The notes below the pieces were generated by a model that was not told the origin of the DNA, searched no databases, and worked only from the letters and a program-made list of their open reading frames with translations. This document shows, one piece after another, positions 1-8,940 of a DNA stretch of 64,000 bases (its first letter is position 1; every line of letters starts with the position of its first letter). The stretch is from Pseudogemmobacter faecipullorum (GTDB lineage: Bacteria > Pseudomonadota > Alphaproteobacteria > Rhodobacterales > Rhodobacteraceae): positions 268,228 through 332,227 of the forward strand of contig NZ_JACDXX010000003.1 in assembly GCF_020539525.1 (NCBI RefSeq). Reading direction: 5' to 3'. Position numbers and translations under genes: made by a program.

Positions 1-140
1 AAGCTCTGCAGCTGCACGAGCCGGAACTGCGCGCTGCTCTGAAAGCCGCTGGCTTCCTGACCCGCGACAGCCGTGTGGTTGAGCGTAAGAAATACGGTAA
101 AGCAAAAGCTCGCCGTTCGTTCCAGTTCTCGAAGCGCTGA
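1..140 (+). CDS. rpsI: 30S ribosomal protein S9, C-terminal end (partial)
   Basis: The window opens inside this gene. The last 45 codons read in frame from base 3 to a TGA at 138-140. They carry the typical S9 C-terminus: the [13 protein letters not shown] segment followed by an Arg/Lys-rich tail ending in FQFSKR, which in the family reaches towards the ribosomal P site. S9 is part of the small-subunit head. The 5' part, and presumably rplM upstream of it, lie outside the window. A rho-independent terminator follows 24 bp after the stop, so this is the end of its transcription unit. Confidence 0.95.
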   Translation, partial: ALQLHEPELRAALKAAGFLTRDSRVVERKKYGKAKARRSFQFSKR

Positions 141-163
141 TCCGCTTCTTACTGCGAATTCAG

Positions 164-200
164 GAAAAGGCGCGGGGGCAACCCTGCGCCTTTTTCTTTT
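164..200 (+). terminator. Rho-independent terminator of the rpsI unit
   Basis: A GC-rich stem (AAAAGGCGCGGG pairing with CCCTGCGCCTTTT, one mismatch) is followed by a T-rich run ending in CTTTT. It sits just after the S9 stop codon. Confidence 0.85.
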
Positions 201-290
201 GCCCGGTATGGGCGGGGGCGACGCATGGATCCGGGGTGGGCCTGTGCAGCAGATCAGCCACGCCAGCCGGGGCAGGAGTGAGGGCGGGAC

Positions 291-319
291 TTAAAAAAAG
301 GCGCCGGAGAACCGGCGCC
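291..319 (-). terminator. Terminator downstream of the DUF1127 gene
   Basis: On the minus strand the arms GGCGCCGG and CCGGCGCC form a hairpin with a short loop, followed by seven T residues. It lies about 30 bp beyond the stop codon of the DUF1127 gene. Confidence 0.85.
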
Positions 320-350
320 AGGGGGGTACGGACAGGGGGCGGCACCGGCG

Positions 351-578
351 TCAGGCGCGCCAGAACGGCCTGGCAATTTCCGCCTCGCGCGCTGCGTGCG
401 AGATGCCGATATCGCGCAGCATATAATCATCAAGCCGGGAGAGGGCGCGGCGCGAGCGGCGGCGTTCATCAAAACGGGTGATCTGCATGGCAAGGCCGAT
501 CAGCAGCCGGGCTGTCAGCGGGCCCTGGACCGGCAAGGCGGGGAGGGCGGGGAGGGAGCTTCCTTTCAGCTGCGCCAT
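351..578 (-). CDS. Small DUF1127 domain protein
   Basis: This 75-residue protein ends in a DUF1127 (YjiS-like) motif: a basic RRRSRRALSRL helix followed by DDYMLRDIGISHAAREAEI. Small DUF1127 proteins are abundant in alphaproteobacteria. Some are known to bind RNA or affect stress and phosphate responses, but the role of this copy cannot be told from sequence. An open frame continues 21 codons upstream, but the ATG at 578 is preferred because the upstream part is AT-rich promoter-like DNA. The gene is divergent from a MocR-type regulator and shares an 85-bp control region with it, so the two may be co-regulated. Confidence 0.8.
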   Translation of the reverse strand: MAQLKGSSLPALPALPVQGPLTARLLIGLAMQITRFDERRRSRRALSRLDDYMLRDIGISHAAREAEIARPFWRA

Positions 579-588
579 GATGCAAACC

Positions 589-676
589 TTGTATTGATAC
601 AAAACTGTTTCTCGCGTACATTTATAAGTACAATAGACCAATTCTCAAATCCAGCGTGATATTGTGCCTGATACAA
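589..676. promoter_or_regulatory. Divergent DUF1127/MocR control region with palindromes
   Basis: This AT-rich stretch holds a perfect palindrome, TTGTATTGATACAA (589-602), and a second symmetric element, GTAC-ATTTATAA-GTAC (616-631). The octamer TGATACAA occurs at 595-602 and again, directly repeated, at 669-676 just inside the start of the regulator gene. MocR proteins such as GabR, TauR and PdxR often bind repeated ATAC-containing boxes and autoregulate. I infer that these are operators of the adjacent regulator. Exact -35/-10 boxes were not assigned. Confidence 0.5.
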
Positions 677-2067
677 CCTGGTCCCCCGACCTCACGGCCT
701 TCAGCGGTCCGAAATATCTCAGCCTCAGCCGGGCGCTGCGCGAGGCGGTGCGTTCGGGAGAGCTGCCGCCCGGCACCCAGCTGCCGACCGTGCGCGATCT
801 GGCCTGGCGGCTGTCGCTGACCCCGGGCACCGTTGCCCGGGCTTATCAGCTTGCCACCCAGGAGGGGCTGCTCGAGGCTACGGTCGGGCGCGGCACTTTC
901 GTTGCCTCGGCCCAGCCCAGACTTGGCCCTTCGCAGCCTTTGTTCATCGAGCGGCCGGCCCCTGGCAGCGGCTTCGTCGATCTGCGCGCGCCGCGTGTGC
1001 CGGAAGTCGGGCAGGGCAAGGCCTTTGCCGCGGCTTTGCAGGCGCTGAGCAGCGAGGCGGCAACCGCCGCATGGCTCGATTATACCAGTCAGAGCAGTGA
1101 ATATCCGCTGCGCGAGGCGGTGCTCGACTGGCTGCAGGGCGGTATTATCGGCCCGGCTACCGCTGATGAGGTGATGCTGACCCATGGCGGGCAGAATGCG
1201 GTGGGGCTGGTTTTTGACTGCTGCCTGCGCGGTGACCGCCCGGTGGTGCTGCTGGAAGAACTGGCCTATCCCGGTTTTCGCTATGCTGCGCGCGCGGCGC
1301 GGGCCGAGGTGGTGGGCATTGAGATCGATGCCGATGGCATGGTCCCCGAGGCGCTGGAGGCCGCCTGCCGCCGCTATGGCCCCCAGGTGCTCTGCCTGAC
1401 CACCGAGGCGCAGAATCCGACCAACCGGCGGATGCCGCTGGAGCGGCGCCAGAAAATCGCAGCCATTGCAAGAACTTATGATCTACAAATTCTTGAGGAT
1501 GATTGCTATACCGTGGCGATGAGCGAGATCCCCAGCCTGCGCGCTTTGGCGCCCGAGCGGGTCTGGCTGGTCGGCAGCGTCTCGAAAACGCTGTCAGCGG
1601 CTTTGCGCTTTGGCTATGTGATCTGCCCGACCGGCCTTGGCGAGGCGGGGCGGCTTTCGGCACAATATGGCTTTTTCGCGCTGTCGCGCCCGGTTTCGGG
1701 CATGATGCTGCATCTGTTCCGCTCAGGCGCGGCGGCAGAGCTGCGCACCAGGGTTCAGGCTGAATTCCAGGTGCGGATCCAGCAGATGGTGAACCGGCTC
1801 GGCGGATTTGATATCTCCTGGCAGGCCACGGTGCCTTTTGTCTGGCTGAACCTGCCGATGGGCTGGCGCGCCTCGACGCTGGGGCGCGAGGCCGAGGCCG
1901 AGGGCATTTTGCTGCGCTCGGCCGATGAATATGCCCTGGTCGGCGGCCGCGCCCCCAATGCCGTGCGCCTGGCGATTGCGGCGCATCTGCCGCCCGATGA
2001 ATTCGAGGCCGGGCTCGACCGGCTGGCGCGGCTGCTCGGCAATCCGCCCTCGGCGCTTTCGGTCTGA
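664..2067 (+). CDS. MocR-type transcriptional regulator (GntR HTH fused to aminotransferase fold)
   Basis: The 467 residues match the MocR subfamily. A GntR winged helix-turn-helix occupies about residues 15-80, with PTVRDLAWRLSLTPGTVARAY as the recognition region. A fold-type I aminotransferase-like domain follows from about 105. The PLP lysine is predicted at K308 in SVSKTLSAALRFGY, with the NPTN motif near 251-254 and the PLP-ring Asp at 279/280. Such proteins use PLP or its adducts as effector rather than as catalysts. Translation starts at a GTG (664). It is divergent from DUF1127, and an ABC transporter follows about 260 bp downstream on the same strand, so it may regulate that transporter; this is inference from position. 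Confidence 0.88.
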   Translation: MPDTTWSPDLTAFSGPKYLSLSRALREAVRSGELPPGTQLPTVRDLAWRLSLTPGTVARAYQLATQEGLLEATVGRGTFVASAQPRLGPSQPLFIERPAPGSGFVDLRAPRVPEVGQGKAFAAALQALSSEAATAAWLDYTSQSSEYPLREAVLDWLQGGIIGPATADEVMLTHGGQNAVGLVFDCCLRGDRPVVLLEELAYPGFRYAARAARAEVVGIEIDADGMVPEALEAACRRYGPQVLCLTTEAQNPTNRRMPLERRQKIAAIARTYDLQILEDDCYTVAMSEIPSLRALAPERVWLVGSVSKTLSAALRFGYVICPTGLGEAGRLSAQYGFFALSRPVSGMMLHLFRSGAAAELRTRVQAEFQVRIQQMVNRLGGFDISWQATVPFVWLNLPMGWRASTLGREAEAEGILLRSADEYALVGGRAPNAVRLAIAAHLPPDEFEAGLDRLARLLGNPPSALSV

Positions 2068-2288
2068 CGCCGGTCAGGGCCCTGGCGCGGCCCGGAGGGG
2101 CCCGGCTCACGCTGTGGCACAGCGCCGCAATCTGCCGCTCTGGCAGGATAAAAGCAGCCGCCGCAGCGGAATGGAACGGTTGATCTGCAGTCGAGGCCAG
2201 TTGCCCCCGGGTTGCGCCTCGGGCATATAATCGGCCCAAATTGAGGGGCGTCAGTCCATTCCCTGCTTGCCAGAACAGATCTGACTCG

Positions 2289-2304
2289 TCAAAATTTGAT
2301 CAAA
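2289..2304. promoter_or_regulatory. Overlapping palindromes upstream of the ABC transporter
   Basis: TCAAAATTTGA (2289-2299) and TTTGATCAAA (2295-2304) are each perfect palindromes and overlap by five bases, 27 bp before the first permease start. They lie in a short AT-rich island within GC-rich DNA. The position fits an operator. The cognate protein is unknown. Confidence 0.4.
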
Positions 2305-2330
2305 CACTCTCTGGCACGGCGGGGGGGCCG

Positions 2331-3272
2331 ATGGCGCAAACCAAATCTACCGAAGGAAGGACCGGATGGCTGCTGATCACGCCTCCGGCGCTGGTGACAT
2401 TGCTGCTCCTGGCAGCACCACTGGCCACCGTCCTGATTTACTCAATCATGACCGGGGGGCGCGGCACGGTTTCACTGCCGCTGACCGCAGAGAATTACTA
2501 TAGTTTCTTCCGCAGCGGCCCGGGAAATATTCTCGATCTGATCTTCAGCGGTGACTGGGGCAAGATCCCCGAGGCGCTGAGCAAGGCACCCTATCTGCTG
2601 GTGATGGGAAGGGCGCTGCTGGTGGCCTTCTCGGTGACGCTCGCCACCGTGTTGCTGGCCTATCCGATCGCCTATTTCGTCAGCTTCCACGTCCAGGCCT
2701 CGAAAAAATCGCTCTGGCTGTTCCTGATCACCATTCCGTTCTGGACCAGCTATATCATCCGCGTCGCGCTCTGGCGCACCATTCTGGGCTATGACGGCAT
2801 TGTTGACAGCTCGCTGATCGGCCTCGGGCTGATGGACAGCCAGCTCAATATTCTGTCAAACGGCATCCTGTCGATCATCATCACCTTGTCGCATGCCTAT
2901 GCGCCTTTCGCCGTGCTGCCGATCTTTATCGCCCTGGAAAAGGTCGACCGCTCGCTGCTCGAGGCCGGTCAGGATCTGGGCGAGACCAAATGGGTCACCT
3001 TCCTGCGCGTCACTCTGCCTTTGTCGATGACCGGGGTGATTGCGGCGGTGCTGATCGTCTTCATTCCCACCGTCGGCGATTATGTCACCCCCGAGCTGAT
3101 CGGCGGCGGCAAGGTGCCGATGATCTCAAACCTCGTTGAGGTGGAACTGCTGAAACGGCGCAACTTTGCCATGGGCTCGGCGCTGGCGGCGACCTCGATG
3201 ATGATCGTGGCGGTGATTTCGCTCATCTTCATCCTGTGGAACCGCCGTTTCCTCGGAGGCCGGAAATCATGA
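2331..3272 (+). CDS. ABC transporter permease, spermidine/putrescine type (PotB-like)
   Basis: A 313-residue inner-membrane permease of the binding-protein-dependent family, with about six predicted membrane helices. The first is at about residues 15-38 (LLITPPALVTLLLLAAPLA). The cytoplasmic EAA loop that docks on the ATPase is visible as LEAGQDLGETKWVTFLRVTLPLS. Overall likeness is to PotB/PotH. ATG 2331 is chosen over a longer frame because the upstream part covers palindromic promoter-like DNA. The stop overlaps the next gene (ATGA), indicating translational coupling. No periplasmic binding protein gene is adjacent, so the substrate is uncertain; polyamines or a related small cation are the default guess. 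Confidence 0.9.
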   Translation: MAQTKSTEGRTGWLLITPPALVTLLLLAAPLATVLIYSIMTGGRGTVSLPLTAENYYSFFRSGPGNILDLIFSGDWGKIPEALSKAPYLLVMGRALLVAFSVTLATVLLAYPIAYFVSFHVQASKKSLWLFLITIPFWTSYIIRVALWRTILGYDGIVDSSLIGLGLMDSQLNILSNGILSIIITLSHAYAPFAVLPIFIALEKVDRSLLEAGQDLGETKWVTFLRVTLPLSMTGVIAAVLIVFIPTVGDYVTPELIGGGKVPMISNLVEVELLKRRNFAMGSALAATSMMIVAVISLIFILWNRRFLGGRKS

Positions 3273-4078
3273 GCAAAGCCCCTGGCTTTAAAGCCTATGC
3301 CATCGCCTATCTGATCTTCCTTTACGGACCGATCCTGATTCTGCCGGTCTTCGCCTTTAACAATTCGGCCATCGTCTCTTTCCCGCTGAGCGGGTTCACC
3401 ACCAAATGGTTCACCGAGATGTGGGCCGATCCGAACCTGTGGAAGGCGCTGAAAAACAGCCTGATCATTGCTCTTTCGACCGCGGTGCTCTCGACCGTGC
3501 TCGGGATTTTTGCGGCGCGCTCCTCGGTGCGCTATCAGTGGCCGGGCAAGCCGGTGGTGATGGGCTTTATCATGCTGCCCCTGGTGCTGCCCGAGATGAT
3601 CGTCGCGATGGCGCTGCTGATCCTGCTGCTCGGCATCGGCGTCAATCTGTCGATCTTTACCGTGATCATGGGCCATGTACTGCTCTGCACCCCCTATGCG
3701 GTGGTGATCCTGACCTCGGCCTTCCAGTCGCTTGACCGCTCGCTGGAAGAGGCGGCGCTGGATCTGGGCGAGAGCGCGGCCTCGACCTTCCGCCTGATCA
3801 TCCTGCCACTGGTGATGCCGGGGATCCTGTCTTCCTTCCTGATCACCTTCACCATCTCGATCGATGAATTCATCGTGGCGAACTTCCTTGGTTCGGGCCA
3901 GCCGATCCTCTCGGTCTATATTTTCGGCCAGTTCCGCTTCCCGGCCAAAGTGCCCTCGATGCTGGCGCTCGGCACCATTCTGGTCGGGCTCTCGATCCTT
4001 CTTCTGACCATTGCTGAATATTTCCGTCGTCGCGGCATCGCAAAAACCGGCGGCAAGGATACCGGAGGCTTCCTGTGA
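3269..4078 (+). CDS. ABC transporter permease, spermidine/putrescine type (PotC-like)
   Basis: A 269-residue second permease subunit of the same importer. The membrane helices are clear (AYAIAYLIFLYGPILILPVF near the N-terminus), and the EAA motif reads LEEAALDLGESAASTFRLIILPLVMPG. It starts four bases inside the previous gene and its own end overlaps the ATPase gene by four bases, so the three genes form one coupled operon. PotB-like and PotC-like subunits normally form a heterodimer with a PotA dimer. The family match is strong, but substrate specificity is not visible. Confidence 0.9.
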   Translation: MSKAPGFKAYAIAYLIFLYGPILILPVFAFNNSAIVSFPLSGFTTKWFTEMWADPNLWKALKNSLIIALSTAVLSTVLGIFAARSSVRYQWPGKPVVMGFIMLPLVLPEMIVAMALLILLLGIGVNLSIFTVIMGHVLLCTPYAVVILTSAFQSLDRSLEEAALDLGESAASTFRLIILPLVMPGILSSFLITFTISIDEFIVANFLGSGQPILSVYIFGQFRFPAKVPSMLALGTILVGLSILLLTIAEYFRRRGIAKTGGKDTGGFL

Positions 4079-5196
4079 CCAGACCCGAGCAACGCCCCCA
4101 GGCAGATCAGCGCCCCGCGATGATCGAGTTCCGCGGCATTCATAAATACTACAGCGATTACCATGCCCTGCGCGGCATTGACGGCTCGATCCGGGCGGGG
4201 GAATTCTTCTCGCTGCTCGGGCCCTCGGGCTGTGGCAAGACCACGCTTTTGCGCACCATTGCCGGATTTGAGGGCATTGATGCCGGGGTCATGCTGATCG
4301 ATGGCAAGGATATGGCCAATGTGCCGGCCAATGCTCGGCCGACCAATATGGTGTTCCAGAGCTATGCGATCTTCCCGCACATGTCGGTGGCCGAAAACGT
4401 CGCTTTCGGCCTGCGCCGCGATCCGCGCAGCAAGGCCGAAAAGGCCGCAGCGGTCGAGGAAGCGCTCACCATGGTCGGGCTGAAAGGCTATGGTGGCCGC
4501 GCCGCCCATGCTTTGTCCGGTGGCCAGCGCCAGCGCGTGGCACTGGCCCGGGCGCTGATCCTGAAGCCGAAGGTGCTGCTGCTCGACGAGCCGCTCTCGG
4601 CGCTGGATAAGAAAATGCGCGAGCATATGCAGGTTGAGCTGATCAAACTGCAGCGCCAGGTCGGCATTACCTTCATCCTCGTCACCCATGACCAGGAAGA
4701 GGCCCTGGTGATGTCGGACCGGATCGCGGTGATGTTTGAGGGCCAGATCGCCCAGCTCGCTGATCCCGAGACCCTCTACCGCCGCCCGAACAGCCGCCGG
4801 GTGGCCGATTTCATCGGCACGATGAATTTCATCCCCTGTGAGATCCTGTCGGAGAACAACGGCCAGATCGAGGTCGAGGCCAAAGGCCTTGGCCGGGTCA
4901 CACTTGAGGCTGATCAGGCACCGCCGCCCTCGGGCGAGGGGGAGCCGGTGGTGGGGCTGCGCCCCGAGACCCTGACCCTGCTCTATCCCGGCCAGAAGGC
5001 CGATGAGCGCAGCGTGAAGGGTAAAATCGACGAGGTGATCTATTTCGGCGATATGACCTATTACGATGTCTTCATCGGTGGCACCGATGTCGAGGTGCGG
5101 CTCTCGATGCGCAATGTGCCGGGCCGCAAGGTGCTGGAGGTCGGCACCGAAGTCGAGCTGGCCTGGTCGCCCTCAGCCCTCGTGCTGTTTCGCTGA
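4075..5196 (+). CDS. ABC transporter ATP-binding protein (PotA-like)
   Basis: A 373-residue ATPase of the CUT1/PotA class. Visible motifs are Walker A GPSGCGKTT (near residue 50), the Q-loop VFQSYAIFPHMSV, signature LSGGQRQRVALARAL, Walker B VLLLDEPLSALD and the H-loop VTHDQEEAL. A C-terminal TOBE_2-like regulatory domain covers about 290-370. The start is a GTG overlapping the preceding stop. It closes the three-gene importer operon and is followed by a bidirectional hairpin, so the substrate-binding protein must be encoded elsewhere or borrowed from another system. Confidence 0.92.
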   Translation: MTRPEQRPQADQRPAMIEFRGIHKYYSDYHALRGIDGSIRAGEFFSLLGPSGCGKTTLLRTIAGFEGIDAGVMLIDGKDMANVPANARPTNMVFQSYAIFPHMSVAENVAFGLRRDPRSKAEKAAAVEEALTMVGLKGYGGRAAHALSGGQRQRVALARALILKPKVLLLDEPLSALDKKMREHMQVELIKLQRQVGITFILVTHDQEEALVMSDRIAVMFEGQIAQLADPETLYRRPNSRRVADFIGTMNFIPCEILSENNGQIEVEAKGLGRVTLEADQAPPPSGEGEPVVGLRPETLTLLYPGQKADERSVKGKIDEVIYFGDMTYYDVFIGGTDVEVRLSMRNVPGRKVLEVGTEVELAWSPSALVLFR

Positions 5197-5236
5197 GAAC
5201 CTTCCCCGGGGTGCAGGCCCCGGGGAAGCCTCCGGC

Positions 5237-5293
5237 GGGGATATTTAAGGGCCAGATGAAGGCGGCTTTTCATCTGGCCGCTGAATATCCCGG
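5237..5293. terminator. Long inverted repeat between convergent genes (bidirectional terminator candidate)
   Basis: GGCCAGATGAA and TTCATCTGGCC form a perfect hairpin around GGCGGCTT. A second outer pairing (GGATATTT with AATATCC) flanks it. The element lies between the ABC ATPase gene (plus) and the TetR gene (minus), where a two-way terminator is expected, although T tracts are weak. Confidence 0.55.
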
Positions 5294-5326
5294 GGGGGGC
5301 GCTCTGGGCCGCCAGGGGCCGCGCCG

Positions 5327-5938
5327 CTAATCGTCGGGGGCGAGCACGCCCAGACCGCGCAGATAGATGCCGATCCCGGCCTCGAGCAGATCCTCGACGG
5401 GCCAGGGTTGGGCGCCGCCATTGCCGCGCAGGTATAATTCGACCATGCCGTGATTGATCGCCTGAATATGGGCCGAGACCATCGAGGCCGGCGGGCGGCG
5501 CGTGGCGGGCAGGGCCTCGAGCATACCTTCGGCGGCCCGGTCCATCAGCGCCCGCGCCCGCCCGGAGACAATCGCCAGATCGGGATGATTGCCGGGCTGC
5601 AGCCCGCTTTCAAACATCGCCTGATAATGGCCGGGATATTTGCGGGCAAAGGCCAGCCAGGCCCGGCCCGTCGCCTCAAAGGCCGCGAGTTTGGTCGGGC
5701 GGCCGTCATCCCAGGCGTAATCGAGCAAAGCGGCGAAAATGCCAAAGCCCTGGCGCGCCACCTCGGCCAGCAGATCATCGCGGCCAGCAAAATGGCGATA
5801 GACCGCCGCCGGCGTCACCTGGGCGGCTTTCGCCGCCTCTGACAGGGTAAAGCCCTGGGGGCCGCGCCCGGTGATCAGCTCCAGCGCCGCCGCGACCAGA
5901 GCCTCGCGCAGATTGCCATGATGATAGCCGCGTTTCAC
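5327..5938 (-). CDS. TetR/AcrR family transcriptional regulator
   Basis: A 203-residue repressor. The N-terminal TetR DNA-binding domain covers about residues 8-55 ([17 protein letters not shown], then [21 protein letters not shown]). The C-terminal part resembles the WHG-type ligand-binding domain (TetR_C_33). The start overlaps the stop of the upstream ppk2 gene by four bases (ATGA), so it is co-transcribed with the polyphosphate kinase. The ligand is unknown. It could regulate its own operon, but no clear palindrome was found immediately upstream of ppk2. Confidence 0.88.
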   Translation of the reverse strand: MKRGYHHGNLREALVAAALELITGRGPQGFTLSEAAKAAQVTPAAVYRHFAGRDDLLAEVARQGFGIFAALLDYAWDDGRPTKLAAFEATGRAWLAFARKYPGHYQAMFESGLQPGNHPDLAIVSGRARALMDRAAEGMLEALPATRRPPASMVSAHIQAINHGMVELYLRGNGGAQPWPVEDLLEAGIGIYLRGLGVLAPDD

Positions 5939-6834
5939 CCCTGCCTGCTTTCCTCTGGCCGCAGATCCGCCGGCAACAGCTCGGGCCCGCCGCAGATCAG
6001 CGGATCCGGACTGCCGATTTTAACCGGATCCTTGCCTTGATAATCCATTGAGAGCAAGACTTTACGGATCGCCTCAATCCGGGCGCGGCGCTTGTCATCC
6101 GACAGGATCACCGTCCAGGGCGCGGCGGCGGAATGGCTGCGCGCAAGCGTTTCGGCGATGGCATCGGAATAATCCTGCCATTTCGCCAGCCCCTCAATAT
6201 CGATGCGCGACAATTTCCATTGTTTCAGCGGATCCTGTTCGCGCGCCAGAAAGCGCTTCAGCTGTTCAGCCCGGCCGACCTCGAGCCAGAGTTTGATCAG
6301 TACAATGCCCTCTGAGACCAGGGCGGCCTCAAGCTGCGGCACCTGGGTGAAGAAACGCTCGCGCTCGGCGGCGGTGCAAAAGCCGAAAACCTTCTCGACC
6401 ACGCCCCGATTGTACCAGCTGCGGTCGAACAGCACCATTTCACCGGCTGCAGGCAGCCAGTCGATATAGCGCTGGAAATACCATTGTGATTTTTCGCGGT
6501 CTGACGGCGTGGGCAAAGCGACGACACTGGCGAGACGCGGGTTCAGATTCTCGCTGAACCGGTCGATTGTACCGCCTTTTCCGGCGGCATCGCGGCCCTC
6601 AAACAGCACAATCAGCCGCTTGCCGGTGGCCTTCAGATCGGCCTGCAGCCGGACCAGCTGGCGCTGCAGCCCCTCCATCGCCTGATCATAATCGCGGCGC
6701 TTCATCTCATCGCGGTAGGGATAAGAGGGGGTCAGAATGCTGCTGCCGTCATCGGCGCGGATCGCGGCGCGGATCTCTTCCGGCGCTTCGTCGCGGAAAT
6801 ACTGGCTGATGGCGCCGTTAAAGGGCAGATCCAT
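5935..6834 (-). CDS. ppk2: Polyphosphate kinase 2 family protein
   Basis: A 299-residue PPK2-type kinase that transfers phosphate between polyphosphate and nucleoside mono- or diphosphates. Walker A is GRDAAGKGG at residues 80-88. Walker B/lid motif [16 protein letters not shown] is at about 136-151, and the conserved [20 protein letters not shown] segment follows. Length matches single-domain class I PPK2. Whether it makes GTP/ATP from polyP or the reverse cannot be read from the sequence. It leads a two-gene minus-strand operon with the tetR gene. Confidence 0.92.
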   Translation of the reverse strand: MDLPFNGAISQYFRDEAPEEIRAAIRADDGSSILTPSYPYRDEMKRRDYDQAMEGLQRQLVRLQADLKATGKRLIVLFEGRDAAGKGGTIDRFSENLNPRLASVVALPTPSDREKSQWYFQRYIDWLPAAGEMVLFDRSWYNRGVVEKVFGFCTAAERERFFTQVPQLEAALVSEGIVLIKLWLEVGRAEQLKRFLAREQDPLKQWKLSRIDIEGLAKWQDYSDAIAETLARSHSAAAPWTVILSDDKRRARIEAIRKVLLSMDYQGKDPVKIGSPDPLICGGPELLPADLRPEESRQG

Positions 6835-6940
6835 TGGCGGGGCTCCGGGTGCTGTCAGGGGGCGGCCCCCCTCTTTAAGGGGGCCAGTCTGGCGGCGCGG
6901 CGCCGGGGCCGCAACTGCCTTCTCAGGCCTGAGGCAGGGC

Positions 6941-7867
6941 TCAGACCCTCTCCGATCCGATCAGCGCCGGATCGAAATGCGTGGTCTGATAGATCTCATT
7001 GATCCAGTTGCCATAGAGCAGATGCGCATGGCCGCGCCAGCGGTTGCGCGGCACCCGGGACGGATCATTGGCCGGATAATAATGCACCGGCACCTCGATC
7101 GGCGTGCCATTGGCAATATCGCGGTCATATTCCTGCTTCAGCGTGTCATTGTCATATTCAAAATGATTGAACACATAAAGCGCGCGGCGTTTCGGATCAT
7201 CGACGAGGCAGGGCCCGGTCTCCTCGCTGTCGAGCAGGATTTTCATCCCGTCGAGCCCTTCGATCTCGCCGCGTCGCATCTCGGTCCAGCGCGAGACCGG
7301 CACGAAGCAATCATCCGAGAAGCCGCGCAGATAGGGCGAGGCGGGGGCGATATTGTCATGCAGGTGACAGCCAAAGGCTTTTTGCTGCAGCAGATGTTTC
7401 GGCACGCCGTGGAAATAATTGATCATCGCCATGCCGCCCCAGCAGACGCCGAAGGTCGAATGCACATGGCTCTGGGTCCAGTCAAACACCTCGCAGAGCT
7501 CATCCCAATAGGTCACCTCGGAAAATTCGAGATGCTCAATCGGCGCGCCGGTGATGATCAGGCCGTCGAACTTCTCCTCCTTCACCTCCTGGAACGAGCG
7601 GTAGAAGGTCGCCATATGTTCGGCAGCGGTGTTTCTGGTCTGATGCTCGGTCATGCGGATCAGCTGCAGATCAATCTGCAAGGGCGTCGCCCCGATCAGC
7701 CGCGCGAACTGGTTCTCGGTCTGGATCTTCTTCGGCATCAGATTCAGCAGGCCGATTTTCAGCGGCCGGATATCCTGCCTCGCCGCCCGTTCGGGCGACA
7801 TCACCATCACGCCTTCGCGCTGCAGCACGTCAAAGGCGGGAAGGGTTTCTGGCAGGGTAATCGGCAT
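6941..7867 (-). CDS. metA: Homoserine O-acyltransferase, MetA family (predicted acetyl-CoA specific)
   Basis: A 308-residue enzyme acylating homoserine at the first committed step of methionine synthesis. The catalytic nucleophile is C142 in the FGVCWGG motif, matching the E. coli MetA position. Residue 111 is Glu (in GAPIEHLEF). In this family Glu111 is associated with acetyl-CoA use and Gly111 with succinyl-CoA, so despite the usual name succinyltransferase this is predicted to make O-acetylhomoserine. ATG 7867 is chosen over an in-frame upstream ATG that would run into the preceding gene. A P-loop ATPase gene lies 52 bp upstream on the same strand. Confidence 0.93.
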   Translation of the reverse strand: MPITLPETLPAFDVLQREGVMVMSPERAARQDIRPLKIGLLNLMPKKIQTENQFARLIGATPLQIDLQLIRMTEHQTRNTAAEHMATFYRSFQEVKEEKFDGLIITGAPIEHLEFSEVTYWDELCEVFDWTQSHVHSTFGVCWGGMAMINYFHGVPKHLLQQKAFGCHLHDNIAPASPYLRGFSDDCFVPVSRWTEMRRGEIEGLDGMKILLDSEETGPCLVDDPKRRALYVFNHFEYDNDTLKQEYDRDIANGTPIEVPVHYYPANDPSRVPRNRWRGHAHLLYGNWINEIYQTTHFDPALIGSERV

Positions 7868-7919
7868 CGGGCTTTCCTGAACTGGCCGGCCTGAACGGAC
7901 CGGGAGGGATAGCAGAGAC

Positions 7920-8801
7920 CTAAGCCGCTCTGCGCTTGCGTTCAATGGCTGCGGCGATCAGCGCATTGAAATCCGCAGGATTGCGGACCTGGGCCACCTC
8001 ATCGGCAGTGACCGTCACCCCCCATTCGGCCATCTGCGCATAGCGCGGCTGACGATGGGCGAGGGCGCGCGCATAGGTCCAGCGCACGAAGTGGTCGGGA
8101 TCACAACCGGCCTCGGTCACGTCATGGCTGCCACGGTATTCCTCCCACATCTGATGCAGGAAGGCGGGCTGGTAATACATCGGCTTGGGGGCGCGGTCAA
8201 AACGGCGCACCAGCTCTTCGGTATGGGCTTCGGAGCCTTTGATCCAGACCAGCAGCAGGGTTTCCGAGAGCTGCCTCATCACCGGATCCTCAGGATTCCA
8301 GGGATCGACCACCTCACAGACCGAGCCGGAAGTGTCGCAGATGAAATGCTGATAGCCATAGAGCGCGCGGGCGCGCTCGATGAACCAGCGCGTGTCGAGC
8401 GTGGCGGCGATCTCGGCCTCGCGGTGCTGCTCCTGGCGTTTCATATATTCGCCAAAGGCCAGGCCGCCCCGGGCGCTGTCGCCGGGCTTGCCGAGATAGG
8501 TCGAAAGCGGCGCCAGATTGTTGAAAGTGATATTCGAGGCGATACAGACCGAATCGGACATCAGCAGCTCACGCAGCAGCGGCACTTTCATCGCCTCGAG
8601 CTTGAAATTATCGGCAATGAACTCGCCCATATAGCGGGTGCCAATCCGGTAATCGACCGAGTAATGGAACCAGCCGCCCTCATCCGGGGGGGCCGCGCGC
8701 AGCATATTCGAGAGATAGGTCTTGCCGAGGCCTGACATGCCAAACAGCAGCACCTGCTTGTTCTTGGCCTGGCTCCAGGCCTCGCCGGTGGAATAAATCA
8801 T
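7920..8801 (-). CDS. P-loop ATPase of unknown function upstream of metA
   Basis: A 293-residue soluble protein. Its N-terminus has a clear Walker A, GMSGLGKT, at residues 21-28, right after a hydrophobic strand QVLLF. The following region ([25 protein letters not shown]) looks like a kinase or ATPase core, but I do not recognise a characterised family. No membrane segments or signal peptide. It is the gene immediately upstream of metA, 52 bp apart in the same orientation, so it may be co-transcribed. No function is proposed beyond nucleotide binding. Confidence 0.75.
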   Translation of the reverse strand: MIYSTGEAWSQAKNKQVLLFGMSGLGKTYLSNMLRAAPPDEGGWFHYSVDYRIGTRYMGEFIADNFKLEAMKVPLLRELLMSDSVCIASNITFNNLAPLSTYLGKPGDSARGGLAFGEYMKRQEQHREAEIAATLDTRWFIERARALYGYQHFICDTSGSVCEVVDPWNPEDPVMRQLSETLLLVWIKGSEAHTEELVRRFDRAPKPMYYQPAFLHQMWEEYRGSHDVTEAGCDPDHFVRWTYARALAHRQPRYAQMAEWGVTVTADEVAQVRNPADFNALIAAAIERKRRAA

Positions 8802-8855
8802 AACGGCCCCATGCGAAATTCAGCCCGGAGGTAGCCCGCGCGCGGAACTGAAGCA

Positions 8856-8888
8856 ATAAAAATCCCGCTTCCGGGAGGCGGAAGCGGG
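8856..8888 (-). terminator. Terminator downstream of the FadL-type gene
   Basis: On the minus strand CCCGCTTCCG pairs with CGGAAGCGGG across a short loop and is followed by ATTTTTATT. It lies about 55 bp after the fadL-like stop codon. Confidence 0.85.
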
Positions 8889-8940
8889 CAGTTCGATGAA
8901 AAACGCTGTTGCACCAGCCCCTTGCAGGGCCGGAGCAGGA

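Noticed and set aside
7868..7919. Possible SAM-II riboswitch upstream of metA
   Set aside because: SAM-II elements precede metA in many alphaproteobacteria, but the 52-bp gap here lacks the expected pseudoknot pattern and is too short between two genes.
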